A stretch of 64,000 nucleotides of DNA from Roseospira navarrensis. Its GTDB lineage: Bacteria; Pseudomonadota; Alphaproteobacteria; Rhodospirillales; Rhodospirillaceae. Positions 17,413 through 28,686 of the stretch are shown piece by piece. Position 1 is the first letter of the stretch, and each line of letters starts with the position of its first letter. The stretch covers positions 1 to 64,000 of the forward strand of contig NZ_WIVE01000003.1 in assembly GCF_009601025.1 (NCBI RefSeq), written 5' to 3'. The position numbers and the translations under genes were made by a program. The notes below the pieces were generated by a model, which worked only from the letters and a program-made list of their open reading frames with translations, was not told where the DNA came from and did not search any database.

Positions 17413-19458
17413 ATGAGCAGGAAATCGAAGGCGCCGCCCCCCCGCCGCTCCGGCGGCCCCGGACCCGCACGCCCCGCCGGCGGCACCCTGGGGCATCTGG
17501 TCCCGAAGGCCGGTCCGACCGCGCCCACGGCCGGACGCTCCGGCCCGACCCCGAAACCGACGGGGGACCCGCGCCGCCTCGCCGCCGAGGGGCATCGTCT
17601 CCTCGCCAGGGGCGACGCGCGTGGGGCCGAACGGCTGTTCCGCGAGGCCCTCGCCCTGGACGGCCACGAGCCGGCGGCGCTGTCCGGCCTCGGCTTGGTG
17701 GCCGCGCAGTCCGGCCACCTGGAGCCCGCCGCGACCCTGTTCCTGAAGGCCGCCGAGGCCCAGCCGGGCGCGCCGGATCACGGCGTCAACGCGGGCTCGG
17801 CCCTGTGGCGGCTCGGCCAGCGGGAGCGCGCCCTTGGCGTCCTGCGCGAGACCGCCCGGCGACACAACCGCGACCATCGCGCCCGGCTGGCCCTGGGCGC
17901 GGCGCTGATGGACTCGGGGCATCTGGACGACGCGGAGGCGGAGGCCCGGGCGGCCCTCGCCTTGAAGGGACCGGACTCCGAGGCCCGCGCCCTGCTGGGC
18001 CGCGTGCGGCTGCGCGCCGGTCGCCCCGCCGACGCGGTGCCGGCGCTGGAGGCGGCGGCTCAGGGCGCGCCGAAAGACCCCGGCCTGCTGAGCGATCTGG
18101 GGCTGGCCCTATCGGCGGCCGGACGCGCGGAAGACGCGATCGCCACCCTGCGCCGGGCCGCGGAGGCCGCCGGACCGGGGCGCGGCGCCATCGAGATCGG
18201 GCTCAATTTGGCGGCGGCCCTGCTTTCCACGCAGCGCGCGACCGGGGCCGAGACGGTGGTGCGGGACCTGCTGGCGCGCGCGCCGGACCACGTGGGCGCG
18301 CATCTGACCCTGGGCGACGTGCTGCAGCGCCAGGGCCGGTTCGAGGCTGCCCGCGCCGCCTTCTCCGCCGCGTTGGAGCAGGACCCCGGCAACGTCATCG
18401 CTCTGCGCGGTCTGGTGAAGTCGGGCCGCGTCGAGACCGGCGACCCGGTCCTGGACAGCCTGCGGACGGCGGCGACCAGGGATCTTGCCCCGGCGGCCCG
18501 CACCGAGGCGCTGTTCGCGCTCGCCAAGGCCCTGGACGACGCCCGCGCCGATCCGGGCGAAGTCTTTGCCGCCCTGCATCAGGCCAACGCCCTGCAAAGC
18601 CGCGGCCGTCCGGACGACATCGGTCCGCGCACCGCCCAGGTGGAACGCGCGCTGGACCTGTTCACGCCCGACCTGTTCGAGACCCTGGCCCCACTCGGGC
18701 ATGACAGCGAGCGGCCGGTGTTCATCGTCGGCCTGCCCCGCTCCGGCACGTCGCTGGTGGAACAGATGATCGCCAGCCATCCGGCCGCCGTGGGCGCCGG
18801 GGAACTGGGCGTCATGCCGGACGAGGAGCGGCGGCTGGGGGATCGTCTCGCGACGGCCGAGGGGCTCGCCGGCCTCGCCCAAGAGGAGGTGCGCACAGCC
18901 GCCGGGCGGGTCCTGTCTGTGCTGGACACGGCCGCCGGGCAGGCCGGCAAGCCGGACGCCCTGCGCGTCACCGACAAGCTGCCCGACAACGCCATGCGGC
19001 TGGGGCTGATCGCGCTGCTCTTCCCCAAGGCGCGGGTCATCGTCTGCCGCCGCGACCCGCTGGACACCGGCCTGTCGCTCTACCAGCAGAACTTCGCCGA
19101 CAGCGTGCCGTTCGCCAACGCGCTGGAGACCATCGGCCGCGCCACTATCCTGCATGACCGCATCATGGCGCACTGGAAGGCGGTGCTGCCGCTGTGGATG
19201 CTGACGGTTGACTACGAAACCCTGGTCACGGACCTGGAGGGCGAAGGGCGGCGCCTGATCGACTTCCTGGGCCTGCCCTGGGACGATGCGGTGTTGCGCT
19301 TCCACGAAACCGACCGGGCCGTCTACACCGCCAGCAAGTGGCAGGTCCGCCAACCCGTGTTCACGGGCTCGGTGGGCCGCTGGCGGCGCTACGCCGACCA
19401 GCTCGCGCCCCTGCGGACCATCCTGGACGAGGCCGGCCTGCTGGACCGGGGGGTGTAA
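17413..19458 (+). CDS. TPR-repeat protein fused to a sulfotransferase domain
   Basis: This 681-residue protein joins about eight TPR units (residues 60-370) to a C-terminal sulfotransferase (about 430-680). The 5'-PAPS loop is FIVGLPRSGTSLVEQ and the 3'-phosphate motif is in KARVIVCRRDPLDTGLSLY. The family (Sulfotransfer_3) transfers sulfate from PAPS, probably to a protein or saccharide presented by the TPRs. The first 50 residues are Pro/Lys/Arg-rich and disordered, with no signal peptide, so the enzyme is cytoplasmic. The start MSRKSK follows the porin terminator; an earlier start would lie inside the porin gene. No sulfate-activation or glycan genes are adjacent. Confidence 0.9.
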   Translation: MSRKSKAPPPRRSGGPGPARPAGGTLGHLVPKAGPTAPTAGRSGPTPKPTGDPRRLAAEGHRLLARGDARGAERLFREALALDGHEPAALSGLGLVAAQSGHLEPAATLFLKAAEAQPGAPDHGVNAGSALWRLGQRERALGVLRETARRHNRDHRARLALGAALMDSGHLDDAEAEARAALALKGPDSEARALLGRVRLRAGRPADAVPALEAAAQGAPKDPGLLSDLGLALSAAGRAEDAIATLRRAAEAAGPGRGAIEIGLNLAAALLSTQRATGAETVVRDLLARAPDHVGAHLTLGDVLQRQGRFEAARAAFSAALEQDPGNVIALRGLVKSGRVETGDPVLDSLRTAATRDLAPAARTEALFALAKALDDARADPGEVFAALHQANALQSRGRPDDIGPRTAQVERALDLFTPDLFETLAPLGHDSERPVFIVGLPRSGTSLVEQMIASHPAAVGAGELGVMPDEERRLGDRLATAEGLAGLAQEEVRTAAGRVLSVLDTAAGQAGKPDALRVTDKLPDNAMRLGLIALLFPKARVIVCRRDPLDTGLSLYQQNFADSVPFANALETIGRATILHDRIMAHWKAVLPLWMLTVDYETLVTDLEGEGRRLIDFLGLPWDDAVLRFHETDRAVYTASKWQVRQPVFTGSVGRWRRYADQLAPLRTILDEAGLLDRGV

Positions 19459-19462
19459 CCCC

Positions 19463-20053
19463 CTACCGCGCCATCACGATCCGGGGGGCGTCGTCGGTGA
19501 CGCTCCTCACCGTCCAGTCGTAGTACGTGAAGCCGCCCGGCCCGGTCTGCCGGTCCTGCGCGTTGTGCTGCAAGACGTTGGCGTTGGTCGCGACCCGCAT
19601 CTTGCCGCGCGTGTCCATCCCGGCGGCCAGCAGGCGGGCCTTGTTGTCGTCGGTGATGCCGTGGGTGCGCACGATCATCAGGCCGTCGGCGCGCGAGATG
19701 ATGGCGATCACGCGCGCATTGCTGCGCAGGAAATAGTAGCTCTCGTCGCCCTCGACGTGGCCCGTGGCCTCGTAGAACACGCGGAAGCGGCCCGCCCCTT
19801 CGTGCTCGACCTGTTTGAAGCCGGAATAGCGCACCAGGTCGCTGCGGATGTTCTCCACCTTCTCGGCGATCTCGTCTTCGGAGAGTGTGCCTTGGGCGAT
19901 GTCCGTCCACAGCGGCGCCCAGGTCAGCGTGCCCTTGTAGGTCAGGCCGAAATCGCCCTCGCGGTTGATGCGGACCTCCACCAGGAAATCGTCGGGCACG
20001 TAACAACTGGCCACCAGCGGCACCAGCAGCAGCACGGCCGCCAGGACTCGCAC
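19463..20053 (-). CDS. Putative lipoprotein of unknown function
   Basis: The predicted protein of about 196 residues has a short signal peptide ending in the lipobox LVASC, so it is probably a lipoprotein. The mature part begins YVPDDFLVEVRINREGDF and is a mixed alpha/beta domain with a YYFLRSNARVIAI strand. I do not recognise a family. A GTG at 20053 starts directly at the signal peptide (MRVLAAVLLL) and is preferred; a longer ATG start at 20275 would overlap mazG and add unlikely Arg/Pro-rich sequence. It is convergent with the sulfotransferase gene and lies downstream of mazG on the same strand. Confidence 0.7.
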   Translation of the reverse strand: MRVLAAVLLLVPLVASCYVPDDFLVEVRINREGDFGLTYKGTLTWAPLWTDIAQGTLSEDEIAEKVENIRSDLVRYSGFKQVEHEGAGRFRVFYEATGHVEGDESYYFLRSNARVIAIISRADGLMIVRTHGITDDNKARLLAAGMDTRGKMRVATNANVLQHNAQDRQTGPGGFTYYDWTVRSVTDDAPRIVMAR

Positions 20054-20207
20054 AAAGGGTCTCAGCCCGAACGACGATGAGACTGACTCTTCCGAAACAC
20101 GGTCGCGACGACGGCCGGTGACGATGAGTCTTTGGATGTGTCGCCGCGGCGCCCCCTCGGGGCGCGCGGCTCCGCCGCTTCGCGGCGCCGGTGCGGTCGC
20201 ACCGGCC

Positions 20208-20240
20208 GGACGACGAAAAGGATGAACCTTTCCGTCGTCC
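20208..20240 (-). repeat. Hairpin repeat after mazG (copy 1)
   Basis: GGACGACG and CGTCGTCC form an outer 8-bp stem with an inner AAAGG/CCTTT stem. The loop string GGATGAACC and the flanking TCTCAC recur after dctM (28650-28682), so this is a small repeat family placed at gene 3' ends, perhaps used as a terminator. Confidence 0.6.
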
Positions 20241-20244
20241 GCTC

Positions 20245-21063
20245 TCACCCAACCTCGCCCTTGGCCTCTTGCCATAGCGCTTCCATCTCCTCCAGCGCGG
20301 CATCGGCGGGGCCGCGCCCGGTCTCGGCCAGCCGGGATTCCAGATGGCGGAACCGGCGCTCGAACTTGGTGTTGGTGTGCCGCAGCGCCGATTCGGCATC
20401 CACGGACAGCTTACGGGCGAGTTGGACGCAGGTAAACATCAGGTCGCCCACCTCGTCGGTCAGGCGGTCGGCGCCGGCCCCGGCGTTGACCTCGACCCGG
20501 ACCTCGTCCAGCTCTTCCTGCACCTTGTCGAGCAGGCGGTTCGGATCGGACCAGTCGAAGCCCACCCGAGCCACCCGGTTGCCGATCTTCTGCGCCCGCA
20601 CCGTCGCCGGCAGCCCGACGGTCAGCCCGTCCAGCACGCCGTGATGGGCCTTGGCGGCCCGCTCCTCGCGCTTCAGGGTTTCCCATGCGTCGGTCTGGGC
20701 GGCGGCGTCCTCCACGATGGCGTCCCCGAACACGTGCGGGTGCCGGCGCTCCAGCTTGTCGGCGATGGCCGCCACGACATCGGGAAAGGCGAAGTGGCCG
20801 GCTTCCTCGGCGATGCGCGCATGGAACACGACCTGCAACAGCAGATCACCCAGTTCATCCTTCAGGTCGGCCATGTCGCCGCGCTCGATGGCGTCGGCGA
20901 CCTCGTAGGCCTCCTCCAGGGTGTGCGGCGCGATGGTGGCGAACGTCTGCTCCACGTCCCAGGGGCAGCCGCCCTCGGGATCGCGCAGGCGGGCCATGAT
21001 GCCCAGCAGCCGGCTCATGGCGCCGGGATGGGGCGGGGTCGGGTCTGGGCGGTCGTCCTTCAT
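20245..21063 (-). CDS. mazG: Nucleoside triphosphate pyrophosphohydrolase
   Basis: This 272-residue enzyme hydrolyses NTPs to NMP and pyrophosphate, cleaning damaged nucleotides and tempering (p)ppGpp responses. It has two MazG domains: the first with GCPWDVEQT, HTLEEAYEVADAI and DELGDLLLQVVFHA, and the second with EELDEVRVEV and DEVGDLMFTCVQLAR. The ATG at MKDDRPDPT was chosen; upstream codons run into the rpoZ promoter region. It is divergent from rpoZ-rsh, an apt neighbour given the link of both genes to stringent signalling. Confidence 0.96.
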   Translation of the reverse strand: MKDDRPDPTPPHPGAMSRLLGIMARLRDPEGGCPWDVEQTFATIAPHTLEEAYEVADAIERGDMADLKDELGDLLLQVVFHARIAEEAGHFAFPDVVAAIADKLERRHPHVFGDAIVEDAAAQTDAWETLKREERAAKAHHGVLDGLTVGLPATVRAQKIGNRVARVGFDWSDPNRLLDKVQEELDEVRVEVNAGAGADRLTDEVGDLMFTCVQLARKLSVDAESALRHTNTKFERRFRHLESRLAETGRGPADAALEEMEALWQEAKGEVG

Positions 21064-21131
21064 GGCCCCTGGGGTAGCCGCTTCCCCGGCCCGGCGCAAG
21101 CGCGGTCCGCGCGAAACCCGCCACCGCATGC

Positions 21132-21160
21132 TTGCGGCAGCGCACACGAGACTCTATATA
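21132..21160 (+). promoter_or_regulatory. Candidate sigma-70 promoter of rpoZ
   Basis: TTGCGG (21132-21137) and TATATA (21155-21160) are 17 bases apart, about 37 bases before the rpoZ ATG. GGGGAG provides the ribosome-binding site. Confidence 0.6.
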
Positions 21161-21196
21161 GCTTGGTTCAACTGATTTTTCCTCGGGGAGACCACG

Positions 21197-21640
21197 ATGG
21201 CGCGCGTCACCGTCGAAGACTGCATTGAACGCATTCCGAACCGTTTCGAACTGGTGCTGCTGGCCGCCCAACGCGCCCGCGACATCACCGCCGGCAGCCC
21301 GATGTCCGTCGAGCGGGACAACGACAAGAACCCGGTCGTCGCCCTGCGCGAGATCGCCGAGCAGCATGCCCGCCCGGACGAGTTGACGGAAGGCCTGATC
21401 CACGGCCTTCAGAAGCATGTGGAGACCGACGAGCCGGAAGAGGACGACTTCGACGCCCTGGCCGTTCAGCGCCAGCTTTCCACGGACGCCCGGGACGCGG
21501 CCAACGAGGCCGAGGAGGTCTTCGCCGACGGCCTGACCGTGCACGGCGACGGCGGCGAGGCGGAAGACGCCACACCCGAACAGGCGGTGTCCGTCGAGGA
21601 CAGCGACACGGACGAGCGCGGCCCGGCGGAGGGATACTGA
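21197..21640 (+). CDS. rpoZ: RNA polymerase omega subunit
   Basis: This 147-residue protein is the omega subunit, which helps assemble RNA polymerase. The conserved core is [28 protein letters not shown] and [10 protein letters not shown]. The C-terminal half (from about residue 80) is an acidic, alanine-rich tail, longer than the roughly 90-residue enterobacterial protein; such tails are usual in alphaproteobacteria. It is followed by the rsh gene, as in most relatives. Confidence 0.97.
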   Translation: MARVTVEDCIERIPNRFELVLLAAQRARDITAGSPMSVERDNDKNPVVALREIAEQHARPDELTEGLIHGLQKHVETDEPEEDDFDALAVQRQLSTDARDAANEAEEVFADGLTVHGDGGEAEDATPEQAVSVEDSDTDERGPAEGY

Positions 21641-21874
21641 TCCCGCCCGGGGCCGCGGACGCGCAGCGGCTCCCGGCTCCCCGCCCCCCGGTTTTCACGA
21701 CGCGCAGGTGCGCACGGCACTGGACAGGATGACACGACTCGAGCGCCCCCGAGGGCCTGACAGACACGGCGGTTCCGGCCCCGGACACCCGGAGCAACGC
21801 TGCCGCTGTGTCGGTCGGGTCCCGGCGACGGGCGCCGGTTTCTGCGCGTCCGCCGCATCGGAGGGCCATGGCCC

Positions 21875-24031
<2,157 letters not shown>

Positions 24032-24115
24032 GTTGATCTGGGACGCGCCGTGCTCCATATCGGGCGGGTCGTCCCCTCAAGACCAAGAAGGCCACCCCCC
24101 CCAATGAGGTCCCGC

Positions 24116-24901
24116 ATGACCCGCCGCACCCCGAGCCCCCGCTCCCTCCGCCTGGGCATCAACATCGACCACGTCGCCACCATCCGGAACGCCCGGGGCG
24201 GTCTGGCGCCAGATCCCCTGCGCGCCGCCCAGATCGCGGCCGAGGCCGGCGCCGACGGCATCACCGCCCACCTGCGCGAGGACCGGCGCCACATCTCGGA
24301 TCACGACATCGTGCGGCTGAGCCGCGAGATCGACCTGCCGCTGAACCTGGAGATGGCGGCCACCGACGAGATGCTGGACATCGCCCTGCGCCACCGCCCG
24401 CACGCCGCCTGCATCGTGCCGGAGCGCCGCGAGGAGCGCACCACCGAAGGTGGCCTGGACGCCGCCGGCCAGCGCGAGCATCTGGCCCGGTTCGTCTCCA
24501 CCCTGGGTGAGGCGGGCGTGCGCGTTTCGCTGTTCATCGAGCCCGACCCGCGCCAGATCGAGGCCGCCGTTGCCCTGGGCGCGCCCGTGGTCGAGCTGCA
24601 CACCGGCACCTATTGCGACACCATGGGCGCGGCCCGGGCGGCCGAGCTGGAGCGGCTGCAGGCGGCCGCGCGCCTGGGCGCGGACCACGGCATCGAGACC
24701 CACGCCGGCCACGGCCTGACCTATGACACCGTGCGGGACGTGGCGGCCATTCCCATGATCCGCGAACTGAACATCGGGCACTTCCTGATCGGCGAGGCCA
24801 TCTTTGTCGGCCTGGAGGCCTCCATCCGCCGCATGCGGGCCCTGATGGACGAGGCCCGCCCGGAGCCCGCCGTCGGGCTGGCGGCGGCCGGGCAACCTTG
24901 A
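24116..24901 (+). CDS. pdxJ: Pyridoxine 5'-phosphate synthase
   Basis: This 261-residue TIM-barrel enzyme condenses 1-deoxyxylulose 5-phosphate with 3-amino-2-oxopropyl phosphate to make pyridoxine phosphate. The N-terminal [19 protein letters not shown], the [12 protein letters not shown] loop, ELHTGTYCD and the phosphate-binding [12 protein letters not shown] are all present. The second ATG (24116) is preferred because GAGGT lies 6 bases upstream; the first ATG is 12 bases earlier. The acpS gene that often follows pdxJ in this gene order is missing here. Confidence 0.96.
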   Translation: MTRRTPSPRSLRLGINIDHVATIRNARGGLAPDPLRAAQIAAEAGADGITAHLREDRRHISDHDIVRLSREIDLPLNLEMAATDEMLDIALRHRPHAACIVPERREERTTEGGLDAAGQREHLARFVSTLGEAGVRVSLFIEPDPRQIEAAVALGAPVVELHTGTYCDTMGAARAAELERLQAAARLGADHGIETHAGHGLTYDTVRDVAAIPMIRELNIGHFLIGEAIFVGLEASIRRMRALMDEARPEPAVGLAAAGQP

Positions 24902-24998
24902 CTTTGCGGGGGCGGGCTGGCTTGATCCCCGCACGTCGGACCGGCGGGGCGAGCGGCCCCGCCCCGTCCTGGATTCCGAGGGGTGCGCGAGCGGCTTG

Positions 24999-25736
24999 AT
25001 GCAGAAGAAAAAAACGGGTGGGTTCGGCGAAACGATCCGGACCGTGATCTACGCTGTCCTGATTGCCATCGTCATCCGGACCGTGGCCTACGAGCCGTTC
25101 AACATTCCGTCGGCCTCCATGGTGCCGACGCTGGAGATCGGGGACTATCTGTTCGTCTCCAAGTTCTCGTACGGCTACAGCAAGCACTCGCTGCCGTTCA
25201 GCTTCCCGCCGTTCCCGGGGCGCATCCTCGCCACCCAGCCGGAGCGTGGGGACGTGGCCGTCTTCAAGCTGCCCGCCGATCCGGCGGTGGACTATATCAA
25301 GCGAGTGATCGGCCTGCCCGGCGACCGCATCCAGATGGTCCAGGGCGTCTTGCACATCAACGGCAAGCCGGTGCGGCGCGAGCGGATCGAGGACGCCGTG
25401 TGGCGCGACCAGGGCGGCAACGTGCACCGCTCGCCCCGCTATCTGGAAACGCTGCCCAACGGAGTCACCCATGTGATCCTGGAGGATCGCCGCGACACCG
25501 GACCGTTCGACCAGACCCGCGAGTTCGTGGTGCCCGACGGTCACTTCTTCATGATGGGCGACAACCGCGACAACTCGGCCGACAGCCGGGCCGACGTGGG
25601 CTTCGTACCGTTCGAAAACCTGGTGGGCCGGGCGGAGATCATTTTCTTCTCCAACGACGGCTCAGCGGCCCTGTGGGAGGTCTGGAAGTGGCCCTGGGCG
25701 ATCCGGTTCGACCGGATCTTCAACACCGTTGACTAG
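24999..25736 (+). CDS. lepB: Signal peptidase I
   Basis: This 245-residue inner-membrane protease cleaves signal peptides from exported proteins. A single N-terminal membrane helix (residues 12-28) precedes the catalytic Ser in PSASMVPTL and the Lys in YIKRVIGLPGD; box E is GDNRDNSADSR. The ATG is used instead of the TTG directly before it. The gene lies between pdxJ and rnc, and the rnc start follows its stop by one base. Confidence 0.97.
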   Translation: MQKKKTGGFGETIRTVIYAVLIAIVIRTVAYEPFNIPSASMVPTLEIGDYLFVSKFSYGYSKHSLPFSFPPFPGRILATQPERGDVAVFKLPADPAVDYIKRVIGLPGDRIQMVQGVLHINGKPVRRERIEDAVWRDQGGNVHRSPRYLETLPNGVTHVILEDRRDTGPFDQTREFVVPDGHFFMMGDNRDNSADSRADVGFVPFENLVGRAEIIFFSNDGSAALWEVWKWPWAIRFDRIFNTVD

Positions 25737-25737
25737 G

Positions 25738-26454
25738 ATGCACGGCGCCATGGCCATCCGTCGTCGCCCCGCCCGCGATCCGTCCCTGGATCCGGCCGCG
25801 CTGGAAGCCCGGCTGGGCCACCAGTTCCGCGACCGGACCCTGCTGGAACAGGCCCTGACCCACGGCAGCGCCGGGGGCGGACCGCGCAGTTACGAGCGGC
25901 TGGAGTTCCTGGGCGACCGGGTGGTCAGCCTGATCGTCGCCCACATGCTCTACGAGCGCTTCCCGGCCGAGCCGGAGGGCGCTCTCGCGCGCCGACATAC
26001 CGCGCTGGTGCGCAGCGAGACCCTGGCCCGCGTGGCCCGGGACCTGGGCCTGCCCGAGCTGATGCGGCTGTCCCGGGGCGAGGCCGACCTGGGCGGGCGC
26101 GATAACCCGGCCTTGCTGTGCGATGTGTGCGAGGCCGTGCTGGGCGCGCTCTATCTGGAGGGCGGCTACGACGCCACCGCGCGCTTCGTGTGCGAGACCT
26201 GGGCGCCGCTGATGGACGAGAACCTGGCCCCGCCCAAGGACGCCAAGACCGCGCTGCAGGAATGGGCGCAGGGCCAGGGCCTGCCCCTGCCCACCTACGA
26301 GACCGTCTCCTCCACCGGGCCGGCGCACGCCCCCACCTTCACCGTGGCCGCCAAGGTGGAGGGCCACGAGCCCGCCAGCGCCGACGGCTCGTCAAAACGA
26401 CAGGCGGAACAGCGCGCCGCCGCCCTGCTGATGGAAAGACTGCCCCCCGAATGA
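25738..26454 (+). CDS. rnc: Ribonuclease III
   Basis: This 238-residue endonuclease cuts double-stranded RNA in rRNA and mRNA processing. The signature ERLEFLGDRVV carries catalytic Glu and Asp residues, with the second acidic pair in DVCEAVLGALYLEGG. A double-stranded-RNA-binding domain occupies the C-terminus (KTALQEWAQGQG to KRQAEQRAAALLM). The ATG directly after the lepB stop was chosen; an ATG 12 bases later is also possible. The stop overlaps the era start (ATGA). Confidence 0.96.
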   Translation: MHGAMAIRRRPARDPSLDPAALEARLGHQFRDRTLLEQALTHGSAGGGPRSYERLEFLGDRVVSLIVAHMLYERFPAEPEGALARRHTALVRSETLARVARDLGLPELMRLSRGEADLGGRDNPALLCDVCEAVLGALYLEGGYDATARFVCETWAPLMDENLAPPKDAKTALQEWAQGQGLPLPTYETVSSTGPAHAPTFTVAAKVEGHEPASADGSSKRQAEQRAAALLMERLPPE

Positions 26455-27422
26455 CCGACACCGACCGCGACCCCGACCGCGACCAGGAGACCGCCCCCGA
26501 CCTGCCCGCCGGGGAGGCGCGGGACGGCGACAGCCGGTGCGGCTTCGTCGCCGTCATGGGCGCGCCCAACGCCGGCAAGTCCACGCTGGTCAACACCCTG
26601 GTCGGGACCAAGGTCAGCATCGTCAGCCCCAAGGTGCAGACGACCCGCACCCGCGTGCGCGGTGTCGCCCTGCATGGCCCGGCGCAGATCGTGTTCATCG
26701 ACACCCCGGGCGTTTTCAAGCCCCAGCGGCGTCTGGAGCGGTCCATGGTCGCCGCGGCGTGGGAGGGTGCTGCGGACGCGGATCAGGTGCTTGTGGTGGT
26801 GGACGCCAACCGCGGCCTGGACGACGACACGCGCTCCATCATCACCGGCCTGCGGGGTCAGGGCCGGACGGACTGCCTGCTGGCGCTGAACAAGATCGAC
26901 ACCGTCCGGCGCGACTCGCTGCTCGCCCTGGCCGCCGCCCTGGACGCCGAGGGCGTGTTCCGGACCGTGTTCATGATCTCGGCGCTGAAGGCCGACGGCA
27001 CCGGCGATCTGCTGGCCGCGCTGGCCCGCGAGGCGCTGCCCGGCCCCTGGATGTTCCCGGAGGACGAGGTCTCCGACTTGCCCCAGCGCCTGTGGGCGGC
27101 GGAGATCACCCGGGAGCAGGTCTTTCGGCAACTCCACCAGGAGTTGCCCTACGCCGCCCTGGTGGAAAGCGAGTCCTGGCAGGAGCGGGCCGACGGATCG
27201 GTGCGCATCGATCAGGTGATCTACGTCCAGCGGGACAGCCAGCGCGCCATCGTGCTGGGCAAGGGCGGCAGCCGCATCCGCGCCATCAGCACGGCGGCCC
27301 GCCAGGAGATGTCCACCCTGCTGGAGCGGACCGTTCACCTGTTCCTGTTCGTCAAGGTCCACGATCGTTTGTGGGACGACCGGCGACACTACGCGGAATG
27401 GGGCCTGGATTACGACGCCTGA
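26451..27422 (+). CDS. era: GTPase Era
   Basis: This 323-residue GTPase binds the 3' end of 16S rRNA and helps 30S assembly. The G domain has G1 GAPNAGKST, G3 DTPG and G4 NKID, and the KH domain has VIYVQRDSQRAIVLGKGGSR. The N-terminal 30 residues are an acidic extension (TDTDRDPDRDQE) not seen in E. coli Era. It is coupled to rnc by ATGA. No recO or other usual neighbour follows. Confidence 0.97.
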   Translation: MTDTDRDPDRDQETAPDLPAGEARDGDSRCGFVAVMGAPNAGKSTLVNTLVGTKVSIVSPKVQTTRTRVRGVALHGPAQIVFIDTPGVFKPQRRLERSMVAAAWEGAADADQVLVVVDANRGLDDDTRSIITGLRGQGRTDCLLALNKIDTVRRDSLLALAAALDAEGVFRTVFMISALKADGTGDLLAALAREALPGPWMFPEDEVSDLPQRLWAAEITREQVFRQLHQELPYAALVESESWQERADGSVRIDQVIYVQRDSQRAIVLGKGGSRIRAISTAARQEMSTLLERTVHLFLFVKVHDRLWDDRRHYAEWGLDYDA

Positions 27423-27737
27423 CCCTTTCTCGGCCGCAGCGTCACAGGTTTTGCGCGCCCCGATTGAATACCCGACCGGCGTTTTTTGGTTTGTCGCCCG
27501 CGCGGAACTGACGCATCATCCTCTGTGGAAAGACTCCAGCACATCCGCACCCTGTCCCCTGACCGGACGCCCCGGAGGATCGGGAGGGTCCTGCGTCCTA
27601 TGCCCGTACCGTCTCTCACCATCAATGGGGTCCGCGCCGCGCCTGCGGTCCGATCCAATGGTGGCCGCGACCGCAGGGCGGGCCGGCCGCGAGCGGTGGC
27701 CTGACGCCGCCGACCCCTTCAAAAGGGAGGACCGCGC
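27423..27737 (+). other. Intergenic region before the papain-like peptidase gene
   Basis: About 315 bases with no credible gene. The region before 27738 ends in a strong Shine-Dalgarno site (GGGAGG), so a promoter for the peptidase gene should lie here, but no convincing -35/-10 pair could be set. Confidence 0.4.
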
Positions 27738-28376
27738 ATGGCCTGGTTCAGTCGTTTTACCCGGTTCGGCGACGTGCATCTCGTGTTCGGCCAGGAAGCC
27801 AACATGTCCTGCGGCATCGCCAGTGTCCTGATGTGCGTGTTCAAGATCAACAAGATCAAGCCGGGCGTGGATGCCGTCCACGTCAACAAGGACATCTACG
27901 ACGCCTACTCCAAGGCCTCGGGCGGCAAGTACCAGCCTGAGAAGGTGGGCACACACCCCACGCACCTCGTGACCGTGCTCAACAGCCTGAAGTGCGGCAA
28001 ATGGACGTGGACCAACGCGAGCGCGGCCGCGGCCTCGAAGAAGATCATCGATCTGGTGGGCGTGACGGCGGCCCCCGGCCCCACCCTGACCGTCAATCCG
28101 ATCATCATCGGCGTGGACTGGGATTCCGGCGGCGCCCACTGGGCCGTCGTGGACACGGTGCGCGGCTTCTTCGGCACCAACTACGCCACCATCTGCGACC
28201 CCTGGGACGCCAACGTGCACATCCAGGAAATCAGCAGCAGCAAGCCCTTCATCTACAAGGCCGACGAGGGCGGCTTCGCGGTCGATTTCTGGGGCGAGCA
28301 CAAGGGCCAGACCAGCCCCTACAAGCCCGGCGCCAAGGGCAGCATCAAGACCTGGGGCATCATCCACCGGCTATAG
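27738..28376 (+). CDS. Papain-like cysteine peptidase, orphan gene
   Basis: This 212-residue protein has a papain-type triad: Cys25 in NMSCGIASVLM, His134 in GGAHWAVVD and Asp154 in ICDPWDANVH. The layout resembles C39 and C70 (AvrRpt2-like) peptidases. It has no signal peptide or membrane helix and no fused ABC transporter, and neither neighbour is related, so it is not an ordinary bacteriocin-processing peptidase. Lys/Gly-rich stretches near the C-terminus (YKPGAKGSIKTW) stand out. Possible roles are an effector or an internal processing enzyme. GGGAGG lies 7 bases before the ATG; repeat elements follow the stop. Confidence 0.8.
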   Translation: MAWFSRFTRFGDVHLVFGQEANMSCGIASVLMCVFKINKIKPGVDAVHVNKDIYDAYSKASGGKYQPEKVGTHPTHLVTVLNSLKCGKWTWTNASAAAASKKIIDLVGVTAAPGPTLTVNPIIIGVDWDSGGAHWAVVDTVRGFFGTNYATICDPWDANVHIQEISSSKPFIYKADEGGFAVDFWGEHKGQTSPYKPGAKGSIKTWGIIHRL

Positions 28377-28474
28377 GGCGGGCCGAATTTGGGTCGACCG
28401 ACCGCAGGGCAACGGGCTCTGGGTCACGTGATCGCCTTCTGCAGGTCTTTCCGGCGGGTCGGAGACCCAGGCTC

Positions 28475-28563
28475 GAGATCCTTCAGCCGCTTCGCGGCTT
28501 CAGGATGACATCCTATCGTTTTTGTCTGTCATCCCGAGTGAGCGAAGCGAAACGAGGGATCTC
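28475..28563. repeat. Imperfect inverted repeat of the GAGATCCTTC...TGTCATCC type (copy 1)
   Basis: Arms at 28475-28510 and 28527-28563 begin GAGATCCTTC and end GGATCTC, each with the string GGATGACA or TGTCATCC next to a T-rich loop. Similar palindromes are widespread in bacterial genomes, and a second copy is at 62024-62115. Confidence 0.75.
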
Positions 28564-28649
28564 GAGAGGCCTGCTCCGACGGCGCGGAACGGGCCGTCAT
28601 GTTGACCCGCGCCCATTGCCCTGGACCGGCCACCGACGGGATCGATCCT

Positions 28650-28682
28650 GGCCGACGCAAAGGATGAACCCTTCCGTCGGCC
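28650..28682 (-). repeat. Hairpin repeat after dctM (copy 2)
   Basis: GGCCGACG and CGTCGGCC form an outer 8-bp stem around an inner AAGG/CCTT stem and the loop string GGATGAACC. It matches the hairpin after mazG in layout and in its place at the end of a minus-strand gene. Confidence 0.6.
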
Positions 28683-28686
28683 GGTC

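Larger units (their letters stand above)
28377..28686. other. Repeat-filled gap between the peptidase gene and dctM
   Basis: About 310 bases between convergent genes with no gene. It holds two repeat elements, listed separately: an inverted repeat of the GGATGACA type and a hairpin that also occurs after mazG. Confidence 0.75.
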
